From Candolleomyces eurysporus (lineage: Eukaryota > Basidiomycota > Agaricomycetes > Agaricales > Psathyrellaceae), in NCBI GenBank assembly GCA_027579435.1, contig JANBPK010001053.1, positions 32,725 through 96,724 of the forward strand: 64,000 bases of DNA. The letters run 5' to 3'. The notes beneath the pieces were generated by a model, which had not been told where the DNA came from, made no database searches, and saw only the letters and a list, made by a program, of their open reading frames with translations. Within the stretch, counting starts at the first letter, position 1. Each line of letters starts with the position of its first letter. The position numbers and the translations under genes were made by a program. Shown here one piece after another: positions 54,544-64,000 of this stretch.

Positions 54544-56505
54544 ATGTCTGCCGTATACTTGGGACCAACGCTAGGTGAGCAACAGCAGGTTTTTGCCTTT
54601 CGTTTTCCTTGTTCACTCATCGTGGTTCTCTTCTTCATTTCAGGTGCTCTCCTTTGCGGTGTTTGCCGTAAGTTGAAACATCCAAATTTGAAGCCGAGGC
54701 GGCGCTCTTATCGACTGACTTGACGCATCGATTTTTTTTTTTCCCCAGTCAACACGTATCTGTACGGCCTGGTGACCTACCAGTATGGTGCCTATTTCAA
54801 TGCGAGTAAGTCTTCCATCGATCGAATTTTCCGCAGAATGCCGTCTTAAAACGATTTCCTTCCAGAATTCGACGATCCAAAATGGATGAAGTACGTTCAT
54901 TTCCCGACTGTCGACCCACTCAACGACCGAGATCCTTCGTTCTAATGCATACTTCCCAGAGGCTTGATTGCTGCCTTATTCCTCGTCGACACACTTCACA
55001 GCATCTCGTAAGGACAAGTTCATCTCTCTGCATGCGATCCGAACTCTGAAAGGGTCTCCCTCATCTTTTCTTTCCCCTCTAGGGTTATCTATATGATGTG
55101 GATGTACCTGTACGTTCGGCGCCCNGCTCACCCCCCCTTCCATTCCGAATCGTCAATCCCCCGAGTCGATCGCGTCTGACAAGTGCTTGTTTTCGTTTTC
55201 CAAAGGGTTGACGTGAAGTTTGAGCCACCGGCCATCAGTAAGCACAAGTTCTACCATCTCTCACCGTCCGCGGTTTTTTTTCGTAGCACTGACACAGGAC
55301 GTTCTATGGCAAACAGAATCGGTGTGGGCCATGCCAGTGAACGCGGTCTACATCTCCGTGATTGCCTATGTGGTTCAATGCTTTTTAGCGTTGAGGTGAG
55401 TGGCTATTGCGGCAGACAAATTTTCTGTGCTCAGAATTCTTGGCTCTTAATTTGCTCCACAGAACGAACCGCTTGGTATCACGGGACTGGCTGCTGTACA
55501 TCTTCATCGTCGTGAGCACCGGTACCATGATACTCGGTATTTTCTGCGGAGCCAGACTCATGAGAGTGGAATAGTGAGTATTCTCGATATCTTCCTCCTA
55601 GCCGGCGTTGTGTTAAGTTTCCTCTCGACTCTGCGCTCATTAGCCTTGCCGACTTCCAAATCTTGAAGCCTCACCTCACTGTGTGGCTATCCTTGGAGGT
55701 CGCTCTGGACACAAGCCTGACTAGTCAGTCGCCACTTTACTCTACAGCCCCACGACTCTCGGAGGGGACTTTCTTTCAAACTAACGAATCACCATCATGA
55801 AATCAGCTGCCCTTCTAATCACCCTGCAAAAGTCGCGAACCGGCTTTCGAAGATCCGATGCCGTACTTAATCGTCTCGCAAGGAGTGCAGTACAGTCAGG
55901 TGCGAGAATCTTTCCCTCCGTCCTACGTGCACTATAATGTCTAACCAATATTTTCGTCGAATGGGTTTGGCACGTCTATGTGCACAGGCGCGTTCGCAAG
56001 TATCTTTGCCGTCCTCTCTCTTTCCTGCTTCCTAGCCCTCCCCAATACACTCCTTTACTCAACGTTCGGGATACCCCTCGCCCGCATGTATACATGTGTA
56101 CGTACCCACCCCACCGCTCGCAAGATTTAAATTTCGACTGACTTTGTATTGCTATTGTACGTTACACAGACCCTCATGGACACCCTCCTTTGCCGAAAAG
56201 ACCTACGAGGCATCCTCAACAGTACCCCGGACGCAACACGAGTACGTCGGTTCCCATTACCATCTGTCTCAGCCACATCTCCATCTCTACGAACTGAACA
56301 CGAACTAACCAACGTTTGTCGGCAGGACGGAATGGGGATGGGTAGCGTTCCGACCATCCGCTCCGGCAGAACCGATTGGCAGCTCCAAATTCGAAAAGAC
56401 GTACGCACGGAAATACGATTCGAACCTCCGGAATCGCTGAGCTCCAAGCCAACAACACCGATTCCCCTCAGCCGGTCGCCGAGGAAGGTGCCAATGGATA
56501 TCTGA
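54544..56505 (+). CDS. DUF6534 seven-helix-type membrane protein
   Basis: Fourteen exons, most 24-110 nt, splice to 332 residues: 54544-54574, 54644-54667, 54749-54805, 54866-54890, 54960-55007, 55083-55109, 55206-55237, 55287-55395, 55463-55573, 55644-55723, 55807-55899, 55988-56097, 56170-56241, 56326-56505. The pattern LGPTLGALLCGVCLNTYLYGLVTYQ, FLVDTLHSISV, VNAVYISVIAYVVQCFLAL and ITLQKSRTGFRRSDAVLNRL is characteristic of Agaricomycete DUF6534 proteins, with about seven hydrophobic helices and a cytosolic tail. They are suspected receptor-like proteins, but no function is established. The last exon could be read in another phase, ending in NLRNR, if its donor differs; the C terminus is therefore uncertain. 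The N at 55125 is intronic. Confidence 0.85.
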
Positions 56506-56782
56506 GCTGTAGAATTAATAAATACCCCCTTAATTTTGGATTGAAGAGAAATGCCCCTACTATTAGATGCCCCGTGCATAGTACTGTACATACTAAATAG
56601 AAGAGAGACCCTTGACAATCGACTTGAGTACGAGTGGGGAAACTGCTAACAGACTCACACCAGCTTCTTCGGCGCAGTCTGAGGCTGTGGAGCAGAAAAG
56701 ATAAATGAAAGTTCGCTAATGAGGATAGTTTTCGAGCCAAGGAAATGTCGAGTCAAAAGTCAAAAAGCAAAAATGAAGCGAA

Positions 56783-56854
56783 TAGCAGCAACTCGTTTCG
56801 ATCGAGTGACCTCGGAGTTATGAGCCCCGCGCGCTACCACTGCGCCATGCTGCT
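56783..56854 (-). tRNA. Initiator tRNA-Met (CAT)
   Basis: A complete cloverleaf of 71 nt plus discriminator A. The acceptor stem AGCAGCA/TGCTGCT pairs fully. The D arm is GCGC..GCGC. The anticodon loop is CTCATAA. The T stem is ACTCG/CGAGT. Initiator marks are the A1:T72 end pair, and ATCGAAA in the T loop in place of the usual TTC. The anticodon stem is CGGGG/CTCCG, with one G-T wobble where eukaryotic initiators usually have three G-C pairs. No intron, and no CCA is encoded. A T-rich stop for RNA polymerase III is not obvious just downstream. Confidence 0.93.
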
Positions 56855-57725
56855 GTGCCTACTATACGTAATTAATTTATTAGGAGCCTACACGAATTTG
56901 CCGATGGCCCGATAGCCGGGGTTTGCCTGCCGTTCTCACAATCAAGGTTGACAACCTTCGACCTTCACCCCCTCCCCAATCTGCGTTTTAGGAGTCCCTC
57001 AGCGTCTCGTTGTTGCCTTCTGTTTGAAGTCCCCCACACTACCTGGTACCCCTTTACTGCGAATGACGCGAGTATACCTCGTTGAGGAATTGGTTGCCTT
57101 GCTGCTATTTGGCCTGTTTGGCTAATTCGTCCGCCTGTGTCTGCGTTTCATCGTCGACTCCACTGGACTGATTTACCCTCCCATTGGCCAAGTCTTCCCA
57201 GAGAGATTGTCACAATCTCAACTCAGAGTCGTCACGGCAACGCCAAATCTTCCTGCACCAGCCTTGACGCTGCTGCGATCTGAGCCAGCACAGGCACTTC
57301 GAAAACATCGATATCAGATGTGGATATCACGGGCATCTCTATCATTATGCGAACACAGCATATCGACCTCCGCGTATACTTAGTGGACTGTCTTTGTCCA
57401 GGAAAGGGAAAGCATCTCCTCATGCATTGCAATTTTTAGAATAATGAACTTAGTCCCAGCTACGGCAGTGAGGATCTTTGCGGGATCCGCTTCCACAGCT
57501 AACAGTGTATCGATGAGGTTCTCTGGATGCCATCGTTTTTCTGATATCAGTACCTTTTATTGAGAGGGGTCCTTGTATTGGCTTAGGCTTGGAACTAAGT
57601 TGGTCACGACGGCGCTCAAGTCGATATTTAGAGCCCAGCTGTGGTCATGATCCCCCTGATCTGACTCTTCTTGACTAGCCTTCTCCCGGAACTTCTTCCA
57701 GTACTTCCCTACCCACAAATTCCTC
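56855..57725. other. Upstream region of DUF6533 copy 1, duplicated
   Basis: Much of this stretch, from about 56900, is similar to 59590-60420 upstream of copy 2, so it belongs to the duplicated unit. On the minus strand, 57232-57432 and 59998-60240 encode related open frames (shared RCFPFP and a SD..V..L.QI..AS pattern). This may be an eroded exon of an unidentified gene. Confidence 0.5.
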
Positions 57726-59361
57726 ATGGCCGATTTGATTCACGACCTAACAATTGCGCGAGATGTTAATGTAAGTTGTTCATCTCTGTTTGTACATGAG
57801 CTATGCATCCGCTTATCTTGTTTCTCGGCTCCAGTATTTGGTGTGTTCTTACGGCGTCCCTTCAAAGTGAAACAGTCGCTTAACGATAATCCCACAGGGA
57901 GCCAGCGCCGCTGCGCTTGTGGTATGCATTTTCGGTTCATAATAATCGAACGGTCGTTCACCTTTCAATCAAGATTGTTGACTTCCTCCATACCTTCCCG
58001 GACGAGGTGCGTGTCTTTCTCTACGCTCGATCAGAGCCAACTGACATGATGGATAAACTACAGGTCCGATTGATGTGGCCTACCCCTCGAAGCGCCCCCA
58101 AAGCAGTGTTCTTCATACTACGGTATTACGCCCTATTACACTCGGCACTTGCTCTAATGTGTGAGCGCTTTAAGTCGTTTTCGGTACCTAGATCTTTCAC
58201 TTAACCCGACCCTGAGTGCAGATGAACTTCCGAGAGGATTGGATCCAGATCAATGCAAAGCAGGGTTTATGAGGGTTGCGGGTGAGTCATTATGTGACGT
58301 GCACATTTGGTGCGTTAACGAACGAACTGTGGCAGTCTCATCCATTCTAGTTGTGACAGTATCTGAAGGTGAGCATCCGTATGAAATCTGGTCAGAGAAC
58401 CTATCTCAATTCTTCTCCAACTGCCCTTTTTACAGTCATCCTGTACATGCGGGCCTATGCGTTCTCTGAGAGGGACAAAAAGCTTCTCGCTTTTCTAATC
58501 ACTCTTTTCATCGTCAGTACCGAATATTCACCCTCGCTTCTCCGAATGGCTTTGACAATCTTGTCTCGTAGTCATTCCTCAGCATGGCCTACATCTTGTT
58601 CGTCAAGTTCACCCGATCCGTCGAATGTGAGTGTTCGTCCGCCGCCTCTCTGTGGCTTGTCCATTAGATTGACGAGTGTCCCCATCCATGGTATACTAGT
58701 CGTTTCATCCCCACTTCCAAACCTCATATGTGCACCTCTGAGTGCCGACGGCTTCCTGCTGGGATTGGTGTTCTCAACTACTCTGGGTAGCATCTTCGGT
58801 GCGTTTTGTCACTCTTCTCCCTCACCCGATCTTGAGCTCAAACTCCCAAATTGCAGTCGTCATGCTTATCATGATTTACATTGCCTATCGCGAGTACTGG
58901 GATGCCAGCAGTTCGCTACTGACGATTTTTTTATAGAGATGGGATCTGTTATTTCGTATCTTTGTCAAGTGAGTTGCCAGTGCGCCCACCTGGAGAATTC
59001 ATTCAGTCACCGCGTCTAACCGAGCGGTCCCACCTCCCGTTTAGTTTTGGCTTCTGCGAACATTGTTGTAAACTTTGCCGCACCCGTGCGTACTTTCAAA
59101 CGGTGATGGTACCTCCACCTCAACTAACCCGATCCAATCCATAATAGGGAGGATACAGGTTCTTATTTATTCAGTACGTACACGCATTTGATTTCTCATA
59201 GCCTTCAATGAAGTCCTGCCTGCTCATTTTAAATTGTTCTGTCTTTAACCTGGTGCAGGCCGGAGGTTGCAATTCATGCCATCCTCTCAACACGGATGCT
59301 CCTCCACCTTCGCGCCTGGGCTGAACGCCAAAAGCTCCCTTCTACTCGAAACACGGGTTAA
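57726..59361 (+). CDS. DUF6533 multipass protein, copy 1 (T-run frameshift)
   Basis: Fourteen exons: 57726-57770, 57835-57840, 57898-57921, 57974-58006, 58064-58160, 58222-58281, 58336-58368, 58436-58512, 58572-58626, 58700-58798, 58857-58968, 59046-59086, 59148-59173, 59259-59361. The N-terminal YLGASAAALVIVDFLHTFPDEVRLMWP is the DUF6533 signature (first helix followed by a conserved acidic D-E-V-R-L-x-W). Further helices include LVVTVSEVILYMRAYAFSER and VVMLIMIYIAYREY. Similar proteins are seven-helix candidates for receptors; the function is unknown. A T7 run at 58926-58932 adds one base and creates a stop. Removing it restores 269 residues that follow copy 2. The 6 nt exon 2 is inferred from phase and from its conservation in copy 2. 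Confidence 0.8.
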
Positions 59362-60419
59362 TAATCGTAGAGCTTCTGAATTCCAATTGTAGAGCTAGTA
59401 CTTACTGTAGAACTGTCGCTTTTCGGACCTAATCGTGTATTTTTGACTGTACCTGCTTCCTGTGTTCTCTTTTTTTNGTAGCGTATCCTGTTAGTCTCCT
59501 TTGTATCCTTAGTAGTCAAAGAATCACAATCCTTGTCAAATTCCAACTAACCACTTCGTAATCGATAAAACCTTGGACAGCATGTGCATCATCGCTCTCA
59601 AGCTGGGTTATCTTGCCGATACTGGGATTTGCCGGCCGTTTCTCACAGTCAGTCTTGAAACCATTTCGATCTGCCTTCCGCATCTGTCTCAGGTCTCCCA
59701 ACGCCTCGTTATCTCCTTCTGCGCGCTACTTAGCGCTCGTAGTATCATTTCGAGCGACGCACGTATTTCGTCAGCGAATTGCCCGGGCTGTTCTCTTTGC
59801 CATCCCACTGCAGTCACGGCTCTCTGAATCCCCAGGGTGCTAGTTTTTGGTCCGATTCGCTGAGCTCCAGCGTCGATTAATGGACTAGTATACCCTAACA
59901 TCGACCAGGCACCGACAGAGGGACTGTAACAATCTCAACTCCGGTCGTCACGGCGACCGCATATCATTCGGACTGCAACTTGGCGGGCCTAGCGCCTTCA
60001 ACCTTGACTCGCAGTCACGATCTGACTCAACCCAGAAACGTTAGGAACATCAGATTCTGAGAGCACATTTGGCTCTGGCATCATTGCAAGCGCAACGTAT
60101 CGGCCTTCCCGTACAGGTCGGACTGTGTTTCCATCCGCCACAGGAAAAGGAAAACATCTTTGGACATATTGCGGTCTTATCATCATGGACGAGTTACCTA
60201 GTGGCAGTGGCCAGGGGTTTCGCGGAATCAGCCTCCACAATCAACAGTGCATCTCTTGGGATGCTGTCGATGTTTGATATATCAACACTCCTCCATTACA
60301 ACGATTGTCCTTGTAACTCAGATTTGGAAACATTACAGCAGCAGAGACTCAGTATTTATGTAGGTCCCAACGGCGGTCACGATTCCCCGAAATCTTACTT
60401 CTCCGTACCTGCTTTCAGC
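59362..60419. other. Spacer between the two DUF6533 genes
   Basis: 3' flank of copy 1 (T7 followed by N at about 59477), then the duplicated upstream region from about 59590. The minus-strand frame at 59998-60240 is the partner of the one at 57232-57432. No confident gene. Confidence 0.5.
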
Positions 60420-62069
60420 ATGTCCTCCCCTCGTAATCCTTCCGTAGAGGAATTTGTGCACGGACTGGTAGTCAACCAAGATGTTAATGTGAGCTTTTCT
60501 TTTTTTAGACATAATATACACTGGTTCACCCCACTTCTCGTCTCTAGTATTTGGTGTGTTCTTAACGCCTCCCTCGGAATGGACCGTCTCTCAATGATGA
60601 AGGAAATGTAGGGAGTTAGTGCAACTGCCCTTCTGGTATGCATTCTCGGCGCATCGATCCTTGAGCAGCGTTTCATTGTCCAATTCAAGATCGTTGATTT
60701 CATCCATACCTTCCCGGACGAGGTGCGTATCTTTCTCAACGCTCGACAAATTTCCGAGCATCATGCCAATAATTTGTACATAACGACCCACAGGTCCGAT
60801 TAATGTGGCCCACCCCTCGAAGTGTTCCAAAAACAGTCTTCTTCATTTTGCGATATTATGCCCTAGTACACTCAATGTTCATGCTATCGTGTGAGCAACT
60901 CCAAGTTAGCTTTCGAAGGTTCCATTCAACCTAGTGCTGTTTATAGACGGACTTCCGAGAGGACTGACTCCAGAACAGTGCAGAGCTGGATTTATCCGGG
61001 TTGGAGGTGTGTTTATTCTACAACATCATGCCCAGGCAACGTATTCATATCTGCCAGTTTCATCCATGTTGGTTGTGACAGCATCCGAAGGTGCGTTTTT
61101 CGCAATCAAGTGAGAAAAGTGAGTTATTCTGCTCTAATCAATCCCCCTTCAGTCATTCTGTACATCCGGGTGTACGCGTTCTCTGAGAGAAATAAAAGGC
61201 TACTTCTGTTTCTCGTGGCTTTTTTCGTCGTCAGTGTTGAATTCTCGCTTTCACTCCGCTCAATACCCCTCATGGTACACTTGCGCAGGTAATCCACAGC
61301 ACTGCCTACGTTTTATTCTTTAGGTTCATCCAATCCGTGAAATGTGCGTATTCTTCGTTTCTCTACGGCTTCCACATACCGAACTGACGGGAATTCTCCC
61401 GCGATGATAGTCGTCCAATCGCCCCTTCCAAATTCCATATGCACTTCTGCACACGCGGAGAGCTTCTGGCTAGGATCCGTGTTCTTGACCACATTGGGTA
61501 GCGTCTTGGGTTCGTTTTGTTACCCTCCTTCCTCACTCGTAACGAACTTAAAAAANTATTTCAAAAATCATTGCTCGTTGCAGTTATAATGCTGATCATG
61601 ATCTACATTGCCTATCGCGAGTACCGAGGGGTCAGCAACTCGCTACTTGGCGTTTTCTACCGAGACGGGATCTCTTATTTTGTATCGTTGTCAGGTGAGT
61701 TCCGAGTAATAACCATCTGTAGGTATATGTAGTAACTAACCTAATTACCACCCGGGCCGTCAGTTTTGGCCAGCGCAAACATCCTCGTTAACTTCGTTGC
61801 CCCAGTACGTTGTATCAAACGTCTGTGCTTTCTCGACACCTACTGACGACCTGAACTGCAACAGGAAGGATATAAGTTCCTCTTTGTACAGTACGTACAT
61901 GATCCGGATCCTCATAACCGGCCAAGGACACCTGCTCATCGCTCATCGTTTTACTCACAGGACGGAGGTCGCAGTCCATGCGATCCTCTCAACGCGGATG
62001 GTTCTCCACCTTCGCGTCTGGGCTGAGCACCATGGGCTCCCAACTACACTGAAGACAAGTACACGATAG
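60420..62069 (+). CDS. DUF6533 multipass protein, copy 2 (intact)
   Basis: Fourteen exons (60420-60488, 60548-60553, 60612-60635, 60690-60722, 60794-60890, 60947-61006, 61058-61090, 61153-61229, 61289-61343, 61411-61509, 61584-61694, 61764-61804, 61865-61890, 61961-62069) give an open 279-residue frame. It carries the DUF6533 signature YLGVSATALLIVDFIHTFPDEVRLMW, then about six further helices and a basic tail. It differs from copy 1 mostly by conservative changes, and the N at 61556 is intronic. As with copy 1, function is unknown; the clustering with DUF6534 is only an observation. Confidence 0.87.
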
Positions 62070-62308
62070 AACCCCCAACTTCACTTAGAAAGTTCCCACT
62101 TAAACTATTTCCATCAGACCTCAGGTCTATTGTAATCAGGTACTCCAGGCTCCGTCGCTTCGTGCATCATTCTTCATCTTTGTAACATATCACTTAAATT
62201 GCATCTGAATCCACAGTCGTCAACATTCATAATTCCATCTAACTATTTCATAGCAGAGAACTATGGTACGGCATGACGGAGGTCCACCGTGCAACCTAGA
62301 CAGCGCCC
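62070..62308. terminator. Convergent 3' region
   Basis: About 240 bp between the convergent DUF6533 copy 2 and the Arg/Gly-rich gene. AT-rich, with no defined signal. Confidence 0.3.
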
Positions 62309-62926
62309 TTAAGCAGGTCGAGAGACGCGCCCGTTGGGAGGGAATTTGAAAGCTGACCATCCCTTCGCAACATGGTGACCTCGCTGAGAGCGGCCTTTCC
62401 CTCGCGACGCGTTTGCGCCACCGCGACCCTTGCGTTGCGGTCGTCCAGCATCGCGTTTAGGCTGATTCGGATGCGCGCCGACTCCGACTGGGGGCTGAAC
62501 TGTGGCATTGTCACTCCCACCGGTCGCGTTCTCTTTCAAGATTTCGGGGCAGGTACTTTCGACTCCTCGCTTCATCGAGGTACGGGTAGACGATTTGTGG
62601 AACCTCGAGTCCATAAGGACCTCTCGAGAGTATCGTAGCGGCTTCGGTCCACTGGGAGGAATTTCCTCAGCTGAAACGCATTTCACGGTGGAAGGTGAAT
62701 TCGTCCGGACGTGAGGAACAGAAGACGCGAGAGGAGGCTCACTCGGATAAGGAGACTTCCATCCAGGACGCTTGTGAACAGGTATATACAGAGATGATTT
62801 CGACGATGCATTCGACTGGCTTGTATCTGGTACTTCTGCCGCGTCTTCCTGAGGAAGAGTAGAAGGGACGATAATCTTCAACTCTTTCCTCTGGCGCGTG
62901 TTTTCATTCGCCGAGTCGTGAGGCAT
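62309..62926 (-). CDS. Arg/Gly-rich protein with an eIF4E-binding motif
   Basis: A single exon of 205 residues, basic and mostly disordered. Central residues read RYSREVLMDSRFH (62612-62632 encodes YSREVLM), which fits the canonical eIF4E-binding consensus Y-x4-L-hydrophobic. A YIPVHKRPGW stretch lies earlier, and an Arg/Gly-rich segment (GRPQRKGRGGANASRGKGR) lies towards the C terminus, a common RNA-binding or arginine-methylation type. This combination is known from fungal eIF4E partners, which regulate cap-dependent translation, but I cannot assign an orthologue. The ATG at 62926 is the first of the frame and a TATA box lies about 110 bp upstream. The C terminus may continue by splicing, but nothing requires it. 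Confidence 0.6.
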   Translation of the reverse strand: MPHDSANENTRQRKELKIIVPSTLPQEDAAEVPDTSQSNASSKSSLYIPVHKRPGWKSPYPSEPPLASSVPHVRTNSPSTVKCVSAEEIPPSGPKPLRYSREVLMDSRFHKSSTRTSMKRGVESTCPEILKENATGGSDNATVQPPVGVGAHPNQPKRDAGRPQRKGRGGANASRGKGRSQRGHHVAKGWSAFKFPPNGRVSRPA

Positions 62927-63034
62927 TGTCGACAGTCGATATCAAGTTGGTAAGTAGACGTTCAGTTCGTGGTGGTGGGCCAGGTAAAAGTAAAACAGAA
63001 ACCAGGACACAGTCTGCCACCGCTTGAAGAGCCC

Positions 63035-63042
63035 TTTATATA
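63035..63042 (-). promoter_or_regulatory. TATA box of the Arg/Gly-rich gene
   Basis: TATATAAA on the minus strand, about 110 bp upstream of the start codon at 62926. Confidence 0.45.
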
Positions 63043-63429
63043 TCTTTTGCTTTGCGCTTGCTTGGACAGTGCGTGTGGCTAAGTAATTTGGAGGACAAGC
63101 TGGAGGACAAGCCTTTGACGGTGACCATGAATGAGTGTGGCCAAGTCGTTATGGAGGACAACCCGGAGGACAAACCATTCGCCACTCACGCCCCTTTAAA
63201 CAAGGACACAGACAATCGACAATCAAATTTTCGAGTCGTTACAATGGGAACAATCAAACCCACTCAAAACAATGAAACGACTCAGATACACGCGACGAGT
63301 GGCAGAACGCACGACATCACGCGTACGGTCGCGTCGAATAAACCACGCGTTCTCATTGTCTGTAAACGGCACGATACACAAGCACATTGTTGATCGTACT
63401 CGATGCCACACAACGGAAAATTCTATTCG
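63043..63429. other. Intergenic with short imperfect repeats
   Basis: No gene is supported. The GGAGGACAA unit recurs four times between about 63090 and 63180. A plus-strand frame (63052-63393) is open but low in information and has no domain. Confidence 0.4.
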
Positions 63430-64000
63430 TCACGTTCCACCAACTTTCTCATCTTGGTGCTTCTGCGCAGCCATCCTCGCCCAGTGGCCACGCGACATGC
63501 TCCTGATTTCAGGTTCAACGGGGAACCGCTGCTCGTTTGGAGGGATGACGTTGTAAATCAACTTCCAGCGTGCGTCGAGAACTGGGGGAACCTTCCACGC
63601 GAGCTCTTCGTTTCGGAGCCAAAAACGAAGGAGGTGACGCCTGCCAGTACAGCGATAGCAAAATTAAGATATGAGGGTCAATGAGACGACCAGGACGTAC
63701 TTCTGCTCTGCGGTTTCGGTAAACCCATCTCGAGCGTGGAACATGCTCAAATTGTTAATGTACTGAATATCACCTTTCTGGAAGTTCAGCTTGAGGTGAT
63801 GTTTCTCTGCGAGGAAGTGAAGAGCATCGATCGCCTCAGCCTGCGCTTCACTGATGGGAGGGATGTCGGCTGCACGCGGTAGACCCATGTNATCCCGTGC
63901 ATAGGCGNACGTGCATTTTGTATAANTGACTTTGCCATCTTCCACGAACAACATCGGGCGCATGCGGTATCGGGGTTCGCCATGGAACCTAGGAGAATTC
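63430..64000 (-). CDS. TauD/TfdA-type 2-oxoglutarate dioxygenase, 3' part
   Basis: The gene enters from the right edge, and only its last two exons are in the window (64000-63701 and 63640-63430). Translation shows ISEAQAEAIDALHFLAEKHHL, then GDIQYINNLSMFHARDGF, then after the intron RHLLRFWLRNEELAW. NN..-x-HAR carries the distal iron-binding His, and the Arg-rich HLLR.W segment is the usual 2-oxoglutarate-binding end of the family. Such enzymes hydroxylate small substrates such as taurine; the substrate here cannot be told. Three Ns (63891, 63908, 63926) are not at homopolymers and keep the frame, so they may be allelic or ambiguous bases. Confidence 0.85.

Larger units (their letters stand above)
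56900..62069. repeat. Tandem duplication of a DUF6533 gene with its upstream DNA
   Basis: Two direct units offset by 2694 bp (start codons 57726 and 60420). All exon lengths from exon 2 to exon 13 are identical apart from one homopolymer base, and intron positions match. Upstream DNA of about 800 bp is also shared. The copies have diverged at many sites, so the duplication is not very recent. Confidence 0.88.

Noticed and set aside
63052..63393. Plus-strand frame with GGAGGACAA repeats
   Set aside because: Composition driven by short repeats, no domain, and it lies between divergent-reading neighbours without splice support.

Overview
The window is nuclear DNA from a basidiomycete fungus, most likely an Agaricomycete. 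Genes are dense and on both strands. They are cut by many 50-65 bp GT-AG introns with very short exons. The family mix is typical of Agaricomycetes: DUF6533, DUF6534 and DUF6535 membrane proteins, NACHT NTPases without leucine-rich repeats, an AA9 polysaccharide monooxygenase and a TauD-type dioxygenase. I do not name a genus. Single N symbols mostly sit beside homopolymers, and several good genes carry a one-base frameshift in a C7 or T7-T9 run. This looks like homopolymer-prone sequencing, so a single frameshift in such a run should not be read as pseudogenisation.

Layout. 0-16.8 kb: an unrecognised minus-strand exon, a C-terminally truncated RPA1-like gene (-), a Sec2/Rabin8-type Rab exchange factor (+), a DUF6535 exon fragment, a full-length ABCC transporter in 28 exons (+), a short DUF6535 gene (+) and phosphopantothenate-cysteine ligase (-). 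17.2-26.8 kb: four tandem NACHT NTPase paralogs (+) with homologous spacers. 26.9-27.2 kb: a 270 bp MITE. 27.4-35.8 kb: farnesyl/geranylgeranyl transferase alpha (+), an unrecognised secreted-type protein (-), an AA9 LPMO (+) and a UBE3D-like E3 with a long N-terminal extension (-). 36.3-52.5 kb: a membrane-anchored WD40 gene (+), an ABCB 3'-half fragment (-), a decayed second WD40 copy (+) and an intact ABCB transporter (-). 52.9-64 kb: MAM33/p32 (+), DUF6534 (+), initiator tRNA-Met (-), two tandem DUF6533 genes (+), an Arg/Gly-rich protein with an eIF4E-binding motif (-) and the 3' part of a TauD dioxygenase (-).

The region combines housekeeping genes (coenzyme A synthesis, protein prenylation, secretory Rab activation, mitochondrial p32, initiator tRNA) with fast-turning accessory blocks built by tandem duplication. 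The two most interesting blocks are the NACHT array, whose members lack WD/ankyrin/TPR repeats and end in a conserved Cys/Trp tail, and the WD40-ABCB block, where one tandem duplication left a truncated ABCB and two WD40 copies of which one has since decayed.

Exon coordinates were read by hand from splice signals, reading phase and, where available, comparison between paralogs in the window. Family names rest on recognised motifs, not on a database search.
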